The position numbers and the translations under genes are program-made. DNA of 6,850 bases, from the NCBI GenBank assembly GCA_027058735.1, contig JALURZ010000004.1, positions 1-6,850 of the forward strand. The letters run 5' to 3'. This stretch comes from Hyphomicrobiales bacterium. GTDB lineage: Bacteria > Pseudomonadota > Alphaproteobacteria > Rhizobiales > JALURZ01. The notes under the pieces are model-generated. The model was given only the letters and a program-made list of their open reading frames with translations. It had not been told where the DNA came from and searched no databases. Every line of letters begins with the position of its first letter. Position 1 is the stretch's first letter. Shown piece by piece: positions 1-6,112 of this stretch.

Positions 1-744
1 TGCGCCGTCATCGGGATCGAGCAGCCGGCGCAATATGTTGCAATCGCCCAGAAACCGCGACAACACGTTTTGACGCAATGGCGGGGCGAGATGCCAGAAC
101 AGGCTGAGCGCGTAGCGCGCCGTGATCTCGGGCCTGGACAGCAATGGCCGGTGCAGTTGCCTTGCCCGCGCCGCCAGTTCCAGCAGCACCGACATGGTTT
201 CAGACGAAAGCCGCGCGCCCCTGTTTTCCAGCACCCGCCTGATGATGGATATATCCCCGCTCGCCACCAGCGCGGCCGAAACAGCGGTTGAAATTTCGCG
301 CCGTCCCGCGATCAGTTCACAGCGCGCACCGTCGCCCTCCTGGGCAATGGCCACCAGATCGCGATCGCTGAGCAGGGCGGCGTTCAGCAGGACTGGCGCT
401 GCAACGGATATGTCGCGATCCCTGGAAAGCAGCGCCGCCAGATCGCGGGAGCGCGGCTGCGAATGGGAAAGCCGCATGGAAAGACGGCTGCGCGCCTGGC
501 TGGAACACTGTCCCACCGCGCGCAGCAGAACATCCATCGCATGGGTCTGCTGTTGCGGGTCCGCCTTGCTTGGCGGCAGGAATACGTAATCGGCCAGCCG
601 CTGCAAAACCGGTTCTGGAACCTTGCGCAAAGAGACGTCCCCGCACAGGGGCCGCGCGGGCGCCATCAAAGCCTGATCGCTGAGTGAATCAGCGGCGCCA
701 TGGGTCATATCCCCCTCGCCGGGAACACGTGCAGCGTCACTCAT
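1..744 (-). CDS. DUF2336 domain protein, N-terminal part (C-terminus beyond window)
   Basis: An open frame of 248 codons starts at ATG 744-742 and reaches position 1 without a stop, so the C-terminus lies outside the window. The first ~40 residues are low-complexity and probably disordered. From about residue 95 come helical HEAT-like pairs: a segment like VLLNAALLSDRDLVAIAQ (about 119-136), then RREISTAVSAALVASGDI and IIRRVLENRGARLS. This pattern is the signature of DUF2336 (PF10098), a family of unknown biochemical role found mainly in Alphaproteobacteria. Around residues 187-230 lies a conserved stretch with RPLLSRPEITARYALSLFW. No signal peptide or membrane helix is seen, so it is probably cytoplasmic. 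The start is backed by GGAGGAG six bases upstream. An internal ATG at 708-706, after GAGGGGG, is a weaker alternative. The gene diverges from the MaoC gene. Family assignment is from recognised sequence pattern; a function is not claimed. Confidence 0.85.
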   Translation of the reverse strand, partial: MSDAARVPGEGDMTHGAADSLSDQALMAPARPLCGDVSLRKVPEPVLQRLADYVFLPPSKADPQQQTHAMDVLLRAVGQCSSQARSRLSMRLSHSQPRSRDLAALLSRDRDISVAAPVLLNAALLSDRDLVAIAQEGDGARCELIAGRREISTAVSAALVASGDISIIRRVLENRGARLSSETMSVLLELAARARQLHRPLLSRPEITARYALSLFWHLAPPLRQNVLSRFLGDCNILRRLLDPDDGA

Positions 745-750
745 TTGGCA

Positions 751-757
751 CTCCTCC
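751..757 (-). promoter_or_regulatory. Shine-Dalgarno of the DUF2336 gene
   Basis: On the minus strand GGAGGAG lies six bases before ATG 744-742. It is a near-ideal ribosome binding site and fixes this ATG as the most likely start. Confidence 0.75.
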
Positions 758-760
758 ACC

Positions 761-774
761 ATACCGTCTGGTAT
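761..774. promoter_or_regulatory. Palindrome ATACC-GTCT-GGTAT, candidate operator
   Basis: Perfect 5-base arms, ATACC and GGTAT, flank a 4-base spacer, three bases upstream of the Shine-Dalgarno of the DUF2336 gene. Its size, and ACCG/GGT cores in an ATA...TAT frame, resemble operators of TetR-family repressors; that comparison is from memory and is an inference. A possible -10 (TATACC, minus strand, 775-770) overlaps it, which would suit repression. No regulator gene lies in the window. A small mRNA hairpin masking the ribosome binding site is the other reading. Confidence 0.45.
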
Positions 775-880
775 ATTCGGAACAATACAGACTAATTGTG
801 AATATAAAAAGTATATATCAGAAAGATATTTAGTAAAACAAAGTTATATATATATTTGAATTTTAGATAAATTGAAAGCT
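775..880. other. AT-rich divergent intergenic block
   Basis: By hand count 21 of 106 bases are G or C (about 20%), against clearly GC-rich coding sequence on both sides. It includes an alternating TA run around 844-857. It carries no credible gene. It most likely holds the promoter, and possibly UP-type or nucleoid-protein binding sequence, for the DUF2336 gene. A remnant of transferred DNA cannot be excluded. Confidence 0.6.
810..837 (-). promoter_or_regulatory. Candidate sigma70-type promoter for the DUF2336 gene
   Basis: On the minus strand TTTACT (837-832, 4 of 6 matches to TTGACA) is followed after 16 bases by TATACT (815-810, 5 of 6 to TATAAT). Transcription would start near 803 and give a leader of about 60 bases that includes the 761-774 palindrome. 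AT-rich sequence produces such matches by chance, so this is one candidate among several. Confidence 0.4.
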
Positions 881-898
881 GTCACATTTCAGCGCTAT

Positions 899-929
899 GC
901 AAGCCGCCGCGCTCCCGCGCACGGCTTGC
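899..929. repeat. GC-rich hairpin upstream of the MaoC gene
   Basis: GCAAGCCG (899-906) pairs perfectly with CGGCTTGC (922-929). Inside the loop GCGC (909-912) can pair with GCGC (917-920), leaving a 4-base tip. No T run follows on either strand, so it does not look like a standard intrinsic terminator. It lies 70 bases before the chosen MaoC start. A weak promoter-like TTGAAA (872-877) precedes it, so it could form in the mRNA leader. Its role is unknown. Confidence 0.5.
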
Positions 930-998
930 GAACTTGGCTGCGATATGGTTCCTAGTGCCTGACCATTGGCGGTGGGGACGATTTCAGGCATATTCGCG

Positions 999-1451
999 AT
1001 GCGCGTATTCAAGACACTCCGGGAGATGGCCGGCGCGGTGGGCACGGAGATCGGCGTCAGCGACTGGCTGCTGATCGATCAGGATCGCATCAACCGCTTT
1101 GCCGAAACCACCGAGGACCATCAGTGGATCCACGTCGATCCGGAACGCACCCGCCGCGAACTCGACATGTCGACGATCGCGCACGGGTTTTTGACGCTGT
1201 CCCTGCTGCCCCATTTCATGAGCCAGATCTATACCGTCGAAAGCGTGACGCGGGCCATCAATTACGGGTCCAACCGCATCCGGTTTCTCAACATGGTTCC
1301 CGTCGGTTCGCGGGTCCGCGGCCGTCTGGTGCTGGACAAGGCGTCCGGCGGCGCCGGCAACCTGCGGACCATTTCAAGCGTTACGGTCGAAATCGAAAAC
1401 GACAGCAAACCGGCAATGGTCGCGGAGACCATCACGCTGTTTTTCGAATAG
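999..1451 (+). CDS. MaoC family dehydratase (hot-dog fold hydratase)
   Basis: 150 residues, the usual size for a single-domain MaoC-like (R)-specific enoyl-CoA hydratase/NodN-type protein. The start MRVFKTLREMAG matches the typical N-terminus of the family, so ATG 999 is preferred over the in-frame TTG at 966; the ribosome binding site is weak. The hydratase signature is present: DHQWIHVDPER (40-50), with Asp40 and His45 in the D-x4-H catalytic spacing, then IAHGFLTLSL (60-69) on the central helix. Family members add water to trans-2-enoyl-CoA in fatty acid, polyhydroxyalkanoate or other acyl-CoA metabolism; the substrate here is unknown. The segment RRELDMST before IAHGF departs from the more usual Gly/Phe-rich sequence. 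It heads a plus-strand run, with msrB starting 22 bases after its stop. Cytoplasmic by composition. Confidence 0.9.
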   Translation: MRVFKTLREMAGAVGTEIGVSDWLLIDQDRINRFAETTEDHQWIHVDPERTRRELDMSTIAHGFLTLSLLPHFMSQIYTVESVTRAINYGSNRIRFLNMVPVGSRVRGRLVLDKASGGAGNLRTISSVTVEIENDSKPAMVAETITLFFE

Positions 1452-1473
1452 CCGAAGCGCAGGCATCACCGTC

Positions 1474-1896
1474 ATGTCCAGATCGCAGGCCAGCAAAGCG
1501 AAAATCCGCCGGACCGACGAGGAGTGGCGCGCGATACTGACGCCGGAGCAATATCATGTGACCCGCGAGCAGGGCACCGAACGTCCCTACACGGGCGCGA
1601 ACTGGGACGCGAAGACCAGGGGCGAATACCGCTGTGTCTGCTGCGGGGCGGCGCTGTTTCGCTCCGAAGCGAAATATGACTCCGGGACCGGCTGGCCGAG
1701 CTTTTTCGCGCCGGTGACACGCGATGCGCTCAGCGAACATGAAGACCGCTCCTTGTTCACCCGCCGGACCGAAGTGCGCTGCGCGGCTTGCCAGGCCCAT
1801 CTCGGCCACGTGTTCCCCGACGGCCCCGAACCCACCGGCCTGCGCTACTGCATGAACGGAACCGCGATGACACTCGTTCCCGACGACGACGCCTAG
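1474..1896 (+). CDS. msrB: Peptide-methionine (R)-S-oxide reductase MsrB
   Basis: 140 residues, full length for a stand-alone MsrB. It reduces the R epimer of methionine sulfoxide in proteins, normally with thioredoxin as reductant. The structural zinc site is complete: Cys54/Cys57 (CVCC) and Cys103/Cys106 (CAAC). YDSGTGWPSF (68-77) and HLGHVFPDGP (109-118) are family hallmarks. The catalytic Cys is Cys126 in RYCMNG, where most homologues read RYCIN. The position that holds the resolving Cys in many MsrBs (SGCGWPSF) is Thr72, so recycling must use another Cys, such as Cys56, or direct reduction by thioredoxin. There is no signal peptide, so it is cytoplasmic. It lies between the MaoC gene (22-base gap) and oligopeptidase B (15-base gap), probably in one transcript. 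Its Shine-Dalgarno is weak (GCAGG, about 10 bases upstream). Confidence 0.96.
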   Translation: MSRSQASKAKIRRTDEEWRAILTPEQYHVTREQGTERPYTGANWDAKTRGEYRCVCCGAALFRSEAKYDSGTGWPSFFAPVTRDALSEHEDRSLFTRRTEVRCAACQAHLGHVFPDGPEPTGLRYCMNGTAMTLVPDDDA

Positions 1897-1911
1897 AATA
1901 AAGAGAGCGCC

Positions 1912-4008
1912 ATGGCAAACAGCAAGACGCCGCGGCGCGCACACGCGCCGGTGGCCAGGATAGAGCCTGTTCGCACCACCCATCACGGCATCGAACGTAC
2001 CGACAACTATGCCTGGCTGCGGGCCGAAAACTGGCGCGACGTCATGCGCGACCCGGCCGTGCTGGCGCGTGACATCCGCGACTATCTTGCGGCGGAAAAC
2101 GCCTATGCCGAACACCTCCTTGCGGACACACGGGCGTTGCAGGACCGTCTGTTCGAGGAAATGAAGGGGCGCATCAAACAGGATGATTCCACCGTTCCCG
2201 CGGCCGACGGGCCGTTCGAATATTTCATTTCCTATGAACCCGGCGCGGAACACCCGCGCTATTGCCGCAAGGCCCGCGGGGAAAGCCACGAACATGTCCT
2301 GATCGACGGCAACGCCCTGGCGCAGGGTCACGATTATTTCAAACTGGGCGCCATATCCCACAGCCGCGACCATCGCCTGTGCGCCTACAGCACGGATCGC
2401 AAGGGGGCTGAACTCTACACGATCCGCGTGCGCGATCTGCGCAGCGGCCGCGACCTTGGCGATGCGCTGGAGGACACTTCGGGCAGCGTCGAATGGGCCA
2501 ATGACGCAAAGTCCTTTTTCTACGTGCGGCTCGATGAAAACCACCGCCCTTCGAGCGTTTACCGCCACCGGCTGGGAACGCCGGCGCGCGAGGACACGCT
2601 CATCTATGACGAACCCGATACCGGGTTTTTCGTCTCTCTCTCCCGCACCCGGAGCGGCCGGTTCATCATCGTCAACGCCCATGATCACCAGACCTCGGAA
2701 ATCCGGCTGATCGACGCCGATGCGCCCGGCGCCGCGCCGTTTGTGGTCGCGCCGCGCGAGCCGGCCCACGAATATGACGTGGACCATCGCGGCGATCACC
2801 TCATCATCCGCACGAACCGGGATGGGGCGGAAGATTTCAAACTGGTGAAAGCTCCCCTCGCCTCACCGGGCCCGCGGCATTGGCGCGAACTGGTGGAGCA
2901 TCGCGCCGGGCGGACCATCCTGACCCATTTTGTGCTCGGCGGGCGCATCGTGCGCCTTGAGCGCGAAGACGGTCTGCCGCGCGTGGTGATCCTCGGGGCG
3001 GATGGCGATGAAACGGCCATCGCCTTTGAAGAGGAGTGCTATCAGATCGGGCTTTCGCCGGGATATGAATATGATACCGACATCGTGCGGTTCACCTATT
3101 CCTCGCCCACGACCCCGGCCGAAGTCTACGACTACGACATGGCCACCGGAGAGCGCGTCTTGCGCAAACGCCAGGACGTGCCCAGCGGCCATGACCCGGC
3201 TGATTATGTGACCCGGCGCATCTTTGCGCCGGCCCATGATGGCGAAGACATCCCGCTGACCCTGTTGTGGCGCCGCGATACGCTCATCGATGGTTCGGCG
3301 CCGCTGTTACTGTATGGCTATGGCGCCTATGGCCTCGCCATGCCGGCGGCCTTTTCGACCTCGGTTCTGAGCCTGGTGGACCGGGGATTCATTTATGCCA
3401 TCGCCCATATCCGCGGCGGCAAGGACAAGGGCTATCGGTGGTATGCGGAAGGCCGCGGTGCGAACAAAATCAACACCTTCCGCGATTTTGTCTCGGCAGG
3501 CGAATATCTGGCGCGGGAAAACTATACGCAGCGCGGGCGCATCGTCGCCCAGGGCGGCAGCGCCGGCGGCATGGTGATGGGCGCGGCCGCCAACATGGCG
3601 CCGGATCTGTTCTGCGCCATCATCGCGGAAGTGCCGTTCGTGGACGTCTTGAACACCATGCTCGACGACACGCTGCCGCTGACCCCGGCGGAATGGCCCG
3701 AATGGGGCAATCCGATCGCCGACAAGGCGGCCTTCGAGGCGATCGCGGCCTATTCGCCCTATGACAACGTCGCGAACCGGCCCTATCCGCACATGCTGGT
3801 GCTTGCCGGCCTCACCGACCCGCGCGTGACCTATTGGGAACCGGCCAAATGGGTCGCCAAGCTGCGCGCCCACAAGACCGACGACACCCTGCTGGCGCTC
3901 AAGACCAACATGAAGGCAGGGCACGCCGGCGCATCGGGACGCTTCGACCGGCTGCATGACGTCGCCCTGGCCTATGCGTTTGCGCTGAAGGTCTGCGGCG
4001 GCGATTGA
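1912..4008 (+). CDS. ptrB: Oligopeptidase B (protease II, S9A prolyl oligopeptidase family)
   Basis: 698 residues, close to E. coli PtrB (686). A serine peptidase that cleaves short peptides after Arg or Lys. N-terminal part (about 1-75) has HHGIERTDNYAWLR and AAENAYAEHLL, typical of S9A. A seven-bladed beta-propeller follows (about 80-415), and the alpha/beta hydrolase domain takes up the rest. The catalytic triad is intact: Ser550 in GGSAGGM, Asp636 in LTDPRVTYWEP, His671 in AGHAGASGRFD. Ser-Asp and Asp-His distances (86 and 35) fit E. coli PtrB. VPFVDVLNTMLDDTLPL (574-590), followed by EWGNP, separates oligopeptidase B from true prolyl oligopeptidase. There is no signal peptide, so it is cytosolic. 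The start has AGAGAG four bases upstream and sits 15 bases after msrB, suggesting translation from the same mRNA. Nothing is truncated or frameshifted. Peptide turnover beside methionine-sulfoxide repair would suit damaged-protein recycling; that link is inference. Confidence 0.94.
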   Translation: MANSKTPRRAHAPVARIEPVRTTHHGIERTDNYAWLRAENWRDVMRDPAVLARDIRDYLAAENAYAEHLLADTRALQDRLFEEMKGRIKQDDSTVPAADGPFEYFISYEPGAEHPRYCRKARGESHEHVLIDGNALAQGHDYFKLGAISHSRDHRLCAYSTDRKGAELYTIRVRDLRSGRDLGDALEDTSGSVEWANDAKSFFYVRLDENHRPSSVYRHRLGTPAREDTLIYDEPDTGFFVSLSRTRSGRFIIVNAHDHQTSEIRLIDADAPGAAPFVVAPREPAHEYDVDHRGDHLIIRTNRDGAEDFKLVKAPLASPGPRHWRELVEHRAGRTILTHFVLGGRIVRLEREDGLPRVVILGADGDETAIAFEEECYQIGLSPGYEYDTDIVRFTYSSPTTPAEVYDYDMATGERVLRKRQDVPSGHDPADYVTRRIFAPAHDGEDIPLTLLWRRDTLIDGSAPLLLYGYGAYGLAMPAAFSTSVLSLVDRGFIYAIAHIRGGKDKGYRWYAEGRGANKINTFRDFVSAGEYLARENYTQRGRIVAQGGSAGGMVMGAAANMAPDLFCAIIAEVPFVDVLNTMLDDTLPLTPAEWPEWGNPIADKAAFEAIAAYSPYDNVANRPYPHMLVLAGLTDPRVTYWEPAKWVAKLRAHKTDDTLLALKTNMKAGHAGASGRFDRLHDVALAYAFALKVCGGD

Positions 4009-4083
4009 GCGGGCAGGCCATTTGCCGCCTTGTTCTTTGTGCCTCCGGCAGGCAAACTCCGGCTCAATATTTGTGTTCGCGAC

Positions 4084-4090
4084 GAAGGAG
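4084..4090 (+). promoter_or_regulatory. Shine-Dalgarno deciding the gcdH start
   Basis: GAAGGAG lies nine bases before ATG 4100. It shows that translation begins there rather than at the upstream in-frame TTG 4022, whose extra 26 residues do not resemble the family. Confidence 0.8.
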
Positions 4091-4099
4091 CATCACCCC

Positions 4100-5311
4100 A
4101 TGGTGCAGACCGCAAAGAAACCCGAAGCCGTCAGGGCGCTGGCCGAGTTCGACTGGAGCGACCCGCTTGGCCTGAACAGTGAATTGTCCGGAGAAGAACG
4201 CATGGTCGCCGATGCCGCGCGGGCCTATGCGCAGGACAAGTTGATGCCGCGGGTGCTGGAAGCCAACCGGCGCGAACAGTTCGATCCCGCCATCATGACC
4301 GAACTGGGCGAGATGGGCATGCTCGGGGCGACGCTGCCGGAGGAATATGGCGGGGCGGGCCTGGGTTATGTGGCCTACGGGCTGCTGGCGCGCGAGGTGG
4401 AACGGGTCGATTCGGGCTATCGCTCCGCCATGAGCGTGCAATCGAGCCTGGTGATGTTTCCCATCTACGCTTACGGGACGGAAGACCAGCGCAAGAAATA
4501 TCTGCCTGGGCTGGCCAGCGGCAAGACCATCGGCTGTTTCGGGCTGACCGAGCCGGACCACGGGTCCGATCCCGGCGGCATGACGACCCGCGCCAAGGCG
4601 GCGGATGGCGGCTATGTGCTGAACGGCGCGAAAATGTGGATCACCAATTCGCCGATCGCCGATCTGGCGGTCGTGTGGGCCAAGACGCCCGACGAGGGCA
4701 TCAGGGGCTTTATCGTCGAGCGCGAAATGGACGGGTTCTCAACGCCCGGGATTGACGGCAAGTTTTCGCTGCGCGCGTCCATCACCGGTGAAATCGTGCT
4801 TGAGGATGTGTTCGTGCCGGAACAAAACATGCTGCCCAATGCGCGCGGGCTTTCCGGCCCCTTCGGGTGCCTGAACAACGCGCGTTACGGCATTGCCTGG
4901 GGCGCCATGGGGGCTGCTGAATTCTGCTGGCACCGGGCGCGCGAATATGTGCTTGACCGCAAGCAGTTCGGCCGGCCTCTCGCCGCCAACCAGCTGATCC
5001 AGAAGAAGCTGGCCGACATGCAGACCGAAATTTCCCTCGGGCTTCAGGGCGCATTGCGCCTTGGCCGCATGATGGAAGCGGGAACGGCGGCGGCACCGTC
5101 GATCTCCTTGATGAAACGCAACAATTGCGGCAAGGCGCTCGATGTCGCCCGCATGGCGCGCGATATGCTGGGGGGCAATGGCATTTGCGACGAATTTCAT
5201 GTGATCCGCCATCTCATGAACCTTGAGACGGTCAATACCTATGAGGGCACCCATGACATCCACGCCCTCATCCTGGGCCGCGCCCAGACCGGCATCCAGG
5301 CGTTCTGCTAG
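4100..5311 (+). CDS. gcdH: Glutaryl-CoA dehydrogenase
   Basis: 403 residues of the acyl-CoA dehydrogenase family. It oxidises and decarboxylates glutaryl-CoA to crotonyl-CoA and CO2 in lysine and tryptophan degradation, passing electrons from FAD to electron-transfer flavoprotein. The assignment to GCDH rather than another acyl-CoA dehydrogenase rests on long stretches very like the human enzyme: ERVDSGYRSAMSVQSSLVM, FGLTEPDHGSDPGGM, GPFGCLNNARYGIAWG, RNNCGKALDVARMARDMLGG and NTYEGTHDIHALILGRA. The catalytic base is Glu382 in YEGTHDIH (human Glu370). Glu101 and Arg108 match human Glu87 and Arg94, which serve the substrate carboxylate, so the oxidative-decarboxylating site appears complete. 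N-terminal helical, middle beta and C-terminal helical domains are all present. It follows ptrB by 91 bases. No other lysine-degradation or ETF gene is in the window. Crotonyl-CoA could be hydrated by the MaoC protein upstream, but this is speculation. Confidence 0.96.
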   Translation: MVQTAKKPEAVRALAEFDWSDPLGLNSELSGEERMVADAARAYAQDKLMPRVLEANRREQFDPAIMTELGEMGMLGATLPEEYGGAGLGYVAYGLLAREVERVDSGYRSAMSVQSSLVMFPIYAYGTEDQRKKYLPGLASGKTIGCFGLTEPDHGSDPGGMTTRAKAADGGYVLNGAKMWITNSPIADLAVVWAKTPDEGIRGFIVEREMDGFSTPGIDGKFSLRASITGEIVLEDVFVPEQNMLPNARGLSGPFGCLNNARYGIAWGAMGAAEFCWHRAREYVLDRKQFGRPLAANQLIQKKLADMQTEISLGLQGALRLGRMMEAGTAAAPSISLMKRNNCGKALDVARMARDMLGGNGICDEFHVIRHLMNLETVNTYEGTHDIHALILGRAQTGIQAFC

Positions 5312-5364
5312 ACCCTTTCTTGCGAACAGTTCTTATTGCGGATAGTCTGCGCGCAGGATTTCAA

Positions 5365-5410
5365 GGGAATCGAACATACGCTCGCGCGCGGCGCGGACGT
5401 CGCGATTCCC
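5365..5410. repeat. Long hairpin between gcdH and the PuuD-like gene
   Basis: GGGAATCG (5365-5372) pairs perfectly with CGATTCCC (5403-5410). Inside the 30-base loop ACG (5378-5380) can pair with CGT (5398-5400), and CGCGC (5383-5387) with GCGCG (5391-5395), giving a nested rod-like structure. No T run follows on the plus strand. It is 53 bases after the gcdH stop and 32 bases before the next start. It could protect the 3' end of the gcdH message, act as a leader structure, or bind a protein. No family of regulatory RNA is recognised. Confidence 0.5.
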
Positions 5411-5430
5411 GCGGACCGGCCACCTGAATG

Positions 5431-5437
5431 AAGGGGA
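5431..5437 (+). promoter_or_regulatory. Shine-Dalgarno deciding the start of the PuuD-like gene
   Basis: AAGGGGA ends five bases before ATG 5443. The in-frame ATG at 5428 lies upstream of it and has no ribosome binding site of its own, so 5443 is the better start. Confidence 0.65.
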
Positions 5438-5442
5438 AGATC

Positions 5443-6051
5443 ATGGGTGCAATCTTAAGCGATCTCAGAAAAACCGTGATCAGCGGATTTGTTCTGACGC
5501 TCATCTTGTTTATCATCGTGCGAGTGTTCACCGGCGCCGGGTTCGGTCTCGATATGGACTGGACCAGATTTTTCTTCCGCTGGCTGCATGTGCTTTCCGG
5601 CGTCATGTGGATCGGCCTGTTGTGGTATTTCAATTTCGTCCAGATCCCCAATATGGGGAATATTCCCGACGATCAGAAACCGGCGATCGGCAAGGTCATC
5701 GCTCCCGCCGCCCTTTGGTGGTTCCGCTGGGGCGCCATGGCCACCATCGCCACCGGGCTGATCCTCGCCTGGATGAACGGCTATCTCGGCGCGGCGCTGG
5801 TCATCGGCCTGACCGACGGCGGCGCCAGCACGGCAATCGGGCTTGGCATGTGGATGGGCATTGTCATGTGGTTCAATGTCTGGTTCGTCATCTGGCCAAA
5901 CCAGAAGAAGGCGCTGGGCATCGTGGAAGTCGGCGCGGACGAAAAAGCCGCCGCGGCGCGCACCGCCATGCTGTTTTCGCGCACCAACACGCTGCTTTCC
6001 GTGCCCATGCTGTTCTGCATGGTCGCGGCGCAAAACGGCGGCTTCATGTAG
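5443..6051 (+). CDS. Urate oxidase N-terminal (PuuD-like) domain integral membrane protein
   Basis: 202 residues from the preferred ATG 5443 (207 from ATG 5428). Five hydrophobic helices can be read: about 12-30, 43-66, 92-112, 128-151 and 182-197, so it is an inner-membrane protein. Helix 2 carries FRWLHVLSGVMWIGLLWYFN with His49, and WFRWG (93-97) and FNVWFVIWPNQKKAL follow. This pattern belongs to the urate oxidase N-terminal family (PF06181), the membrane part of PuuD urate hydroxylase. PuuD has more helices and a C-terminal cytochrome c domain with CXXCH; both are absent here, and the frame ends in QNGGFM. Short stand-alone members are common in Alphaproteobacteria and have no settled function, so urate oxidation should not be assumed. 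His49 could be a heme or metal ligand, by analogy only. No purine-catabolism gene is nearby. A terminator follows at 6113. Confidence 0.8.
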   Translation: MGAILSDLRKTVISGFVLTLILFIIVRVFTGAGFGLDMDWTRFFFRWLHVLSGVMWIGLLWYFNFVQIPNMGNIPDDQKPAIGKVIAPAALWWFRWGAMATIATGLILAWMNGYLGAALVIGLTDGGASTAIGLGMWMGIVMWFNVWFVIWPNQKKALGIVEVGADEKAAAARTAMLFSRTNTLLSVPMLFCMVAAQNGGFM

Positions 6052-6076
6052 GGCGCGCCTTCAGGTAACGGGTGAA

Positions 6077-6091
6077 GCGCGATGATCGCGC
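6077..6091. repeat. Perfect palindrome GCGCGAT-G-ATCGCGC
   Basis: Seven-base arms around a single central base, lying 25 bases after the stop of the membrane protein gene and 21 bases before the terminator stem. In RNA it would form a stem of about six pairs with a three-base loop. There is no T run after it. It may be part of a tandem 3'-end structure with the terminator, or a protein-binding site. Other copies cannot be looked for in this window. Confidence 0.5.
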
Positions 6092-6112
6092 AATCGCCGC
6101 ACAGACATAAAG

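Noticed and set aside
122..589. A plus-strand 155-codon frame opposite the DUF2336 gene.
   Set aside because: Ser/Arg-rich composition with no family pattern; the minus-strand frame shows the DUF2336 helical repeat and a strong ribosome binding site.
897..962. A 21-codon frame (ATG 897 to TGA 960-962) overlapping the hairpin, resembling a leader peptide.
   Set aside because: No ribosome binding site, no run of a regulatory amino acid codon, and the coding pattern is explained by the hairpin bases.
966..998. TTG 966 as the MaoC start, adding 11 residues.
   Set aside because: The added residues do not match the family N-terminus and TTG has no clear ribosome binding site; MRVFKT at 999 fits.
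1432..2799. A long minus-strand open frame of 455 codons antisense to msrB and oligopeptidase B.
   Set aside because: A typical shadow of GC-rich coding sequence on the other strand: Arg/Gly/Ala-rich composition and no recognisable domain, while the plus strand encodes complete conserved enzymes.
4036..4056. Small hairpin (TGCCT/AGGCA, 5-base loop) between ptrB and gcdH as a terminator.
   Set aside because: Short stem and no T run after it; too weak to claim an end of transcription.
4022..4099. TTG 4022 as the gcdH start, adding 26 residues.
   Set aside because: GAAGGAG lies inside this stretch directly before ATG 4100, and the extra residues are unlike GCDH.
5320..5348. TTGCGA-N17-TAGTCT as a promoter for the PuuD-like gene.
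   Set aside because: The -10 matches only 3 of 6 consensus bases; not better than chance.
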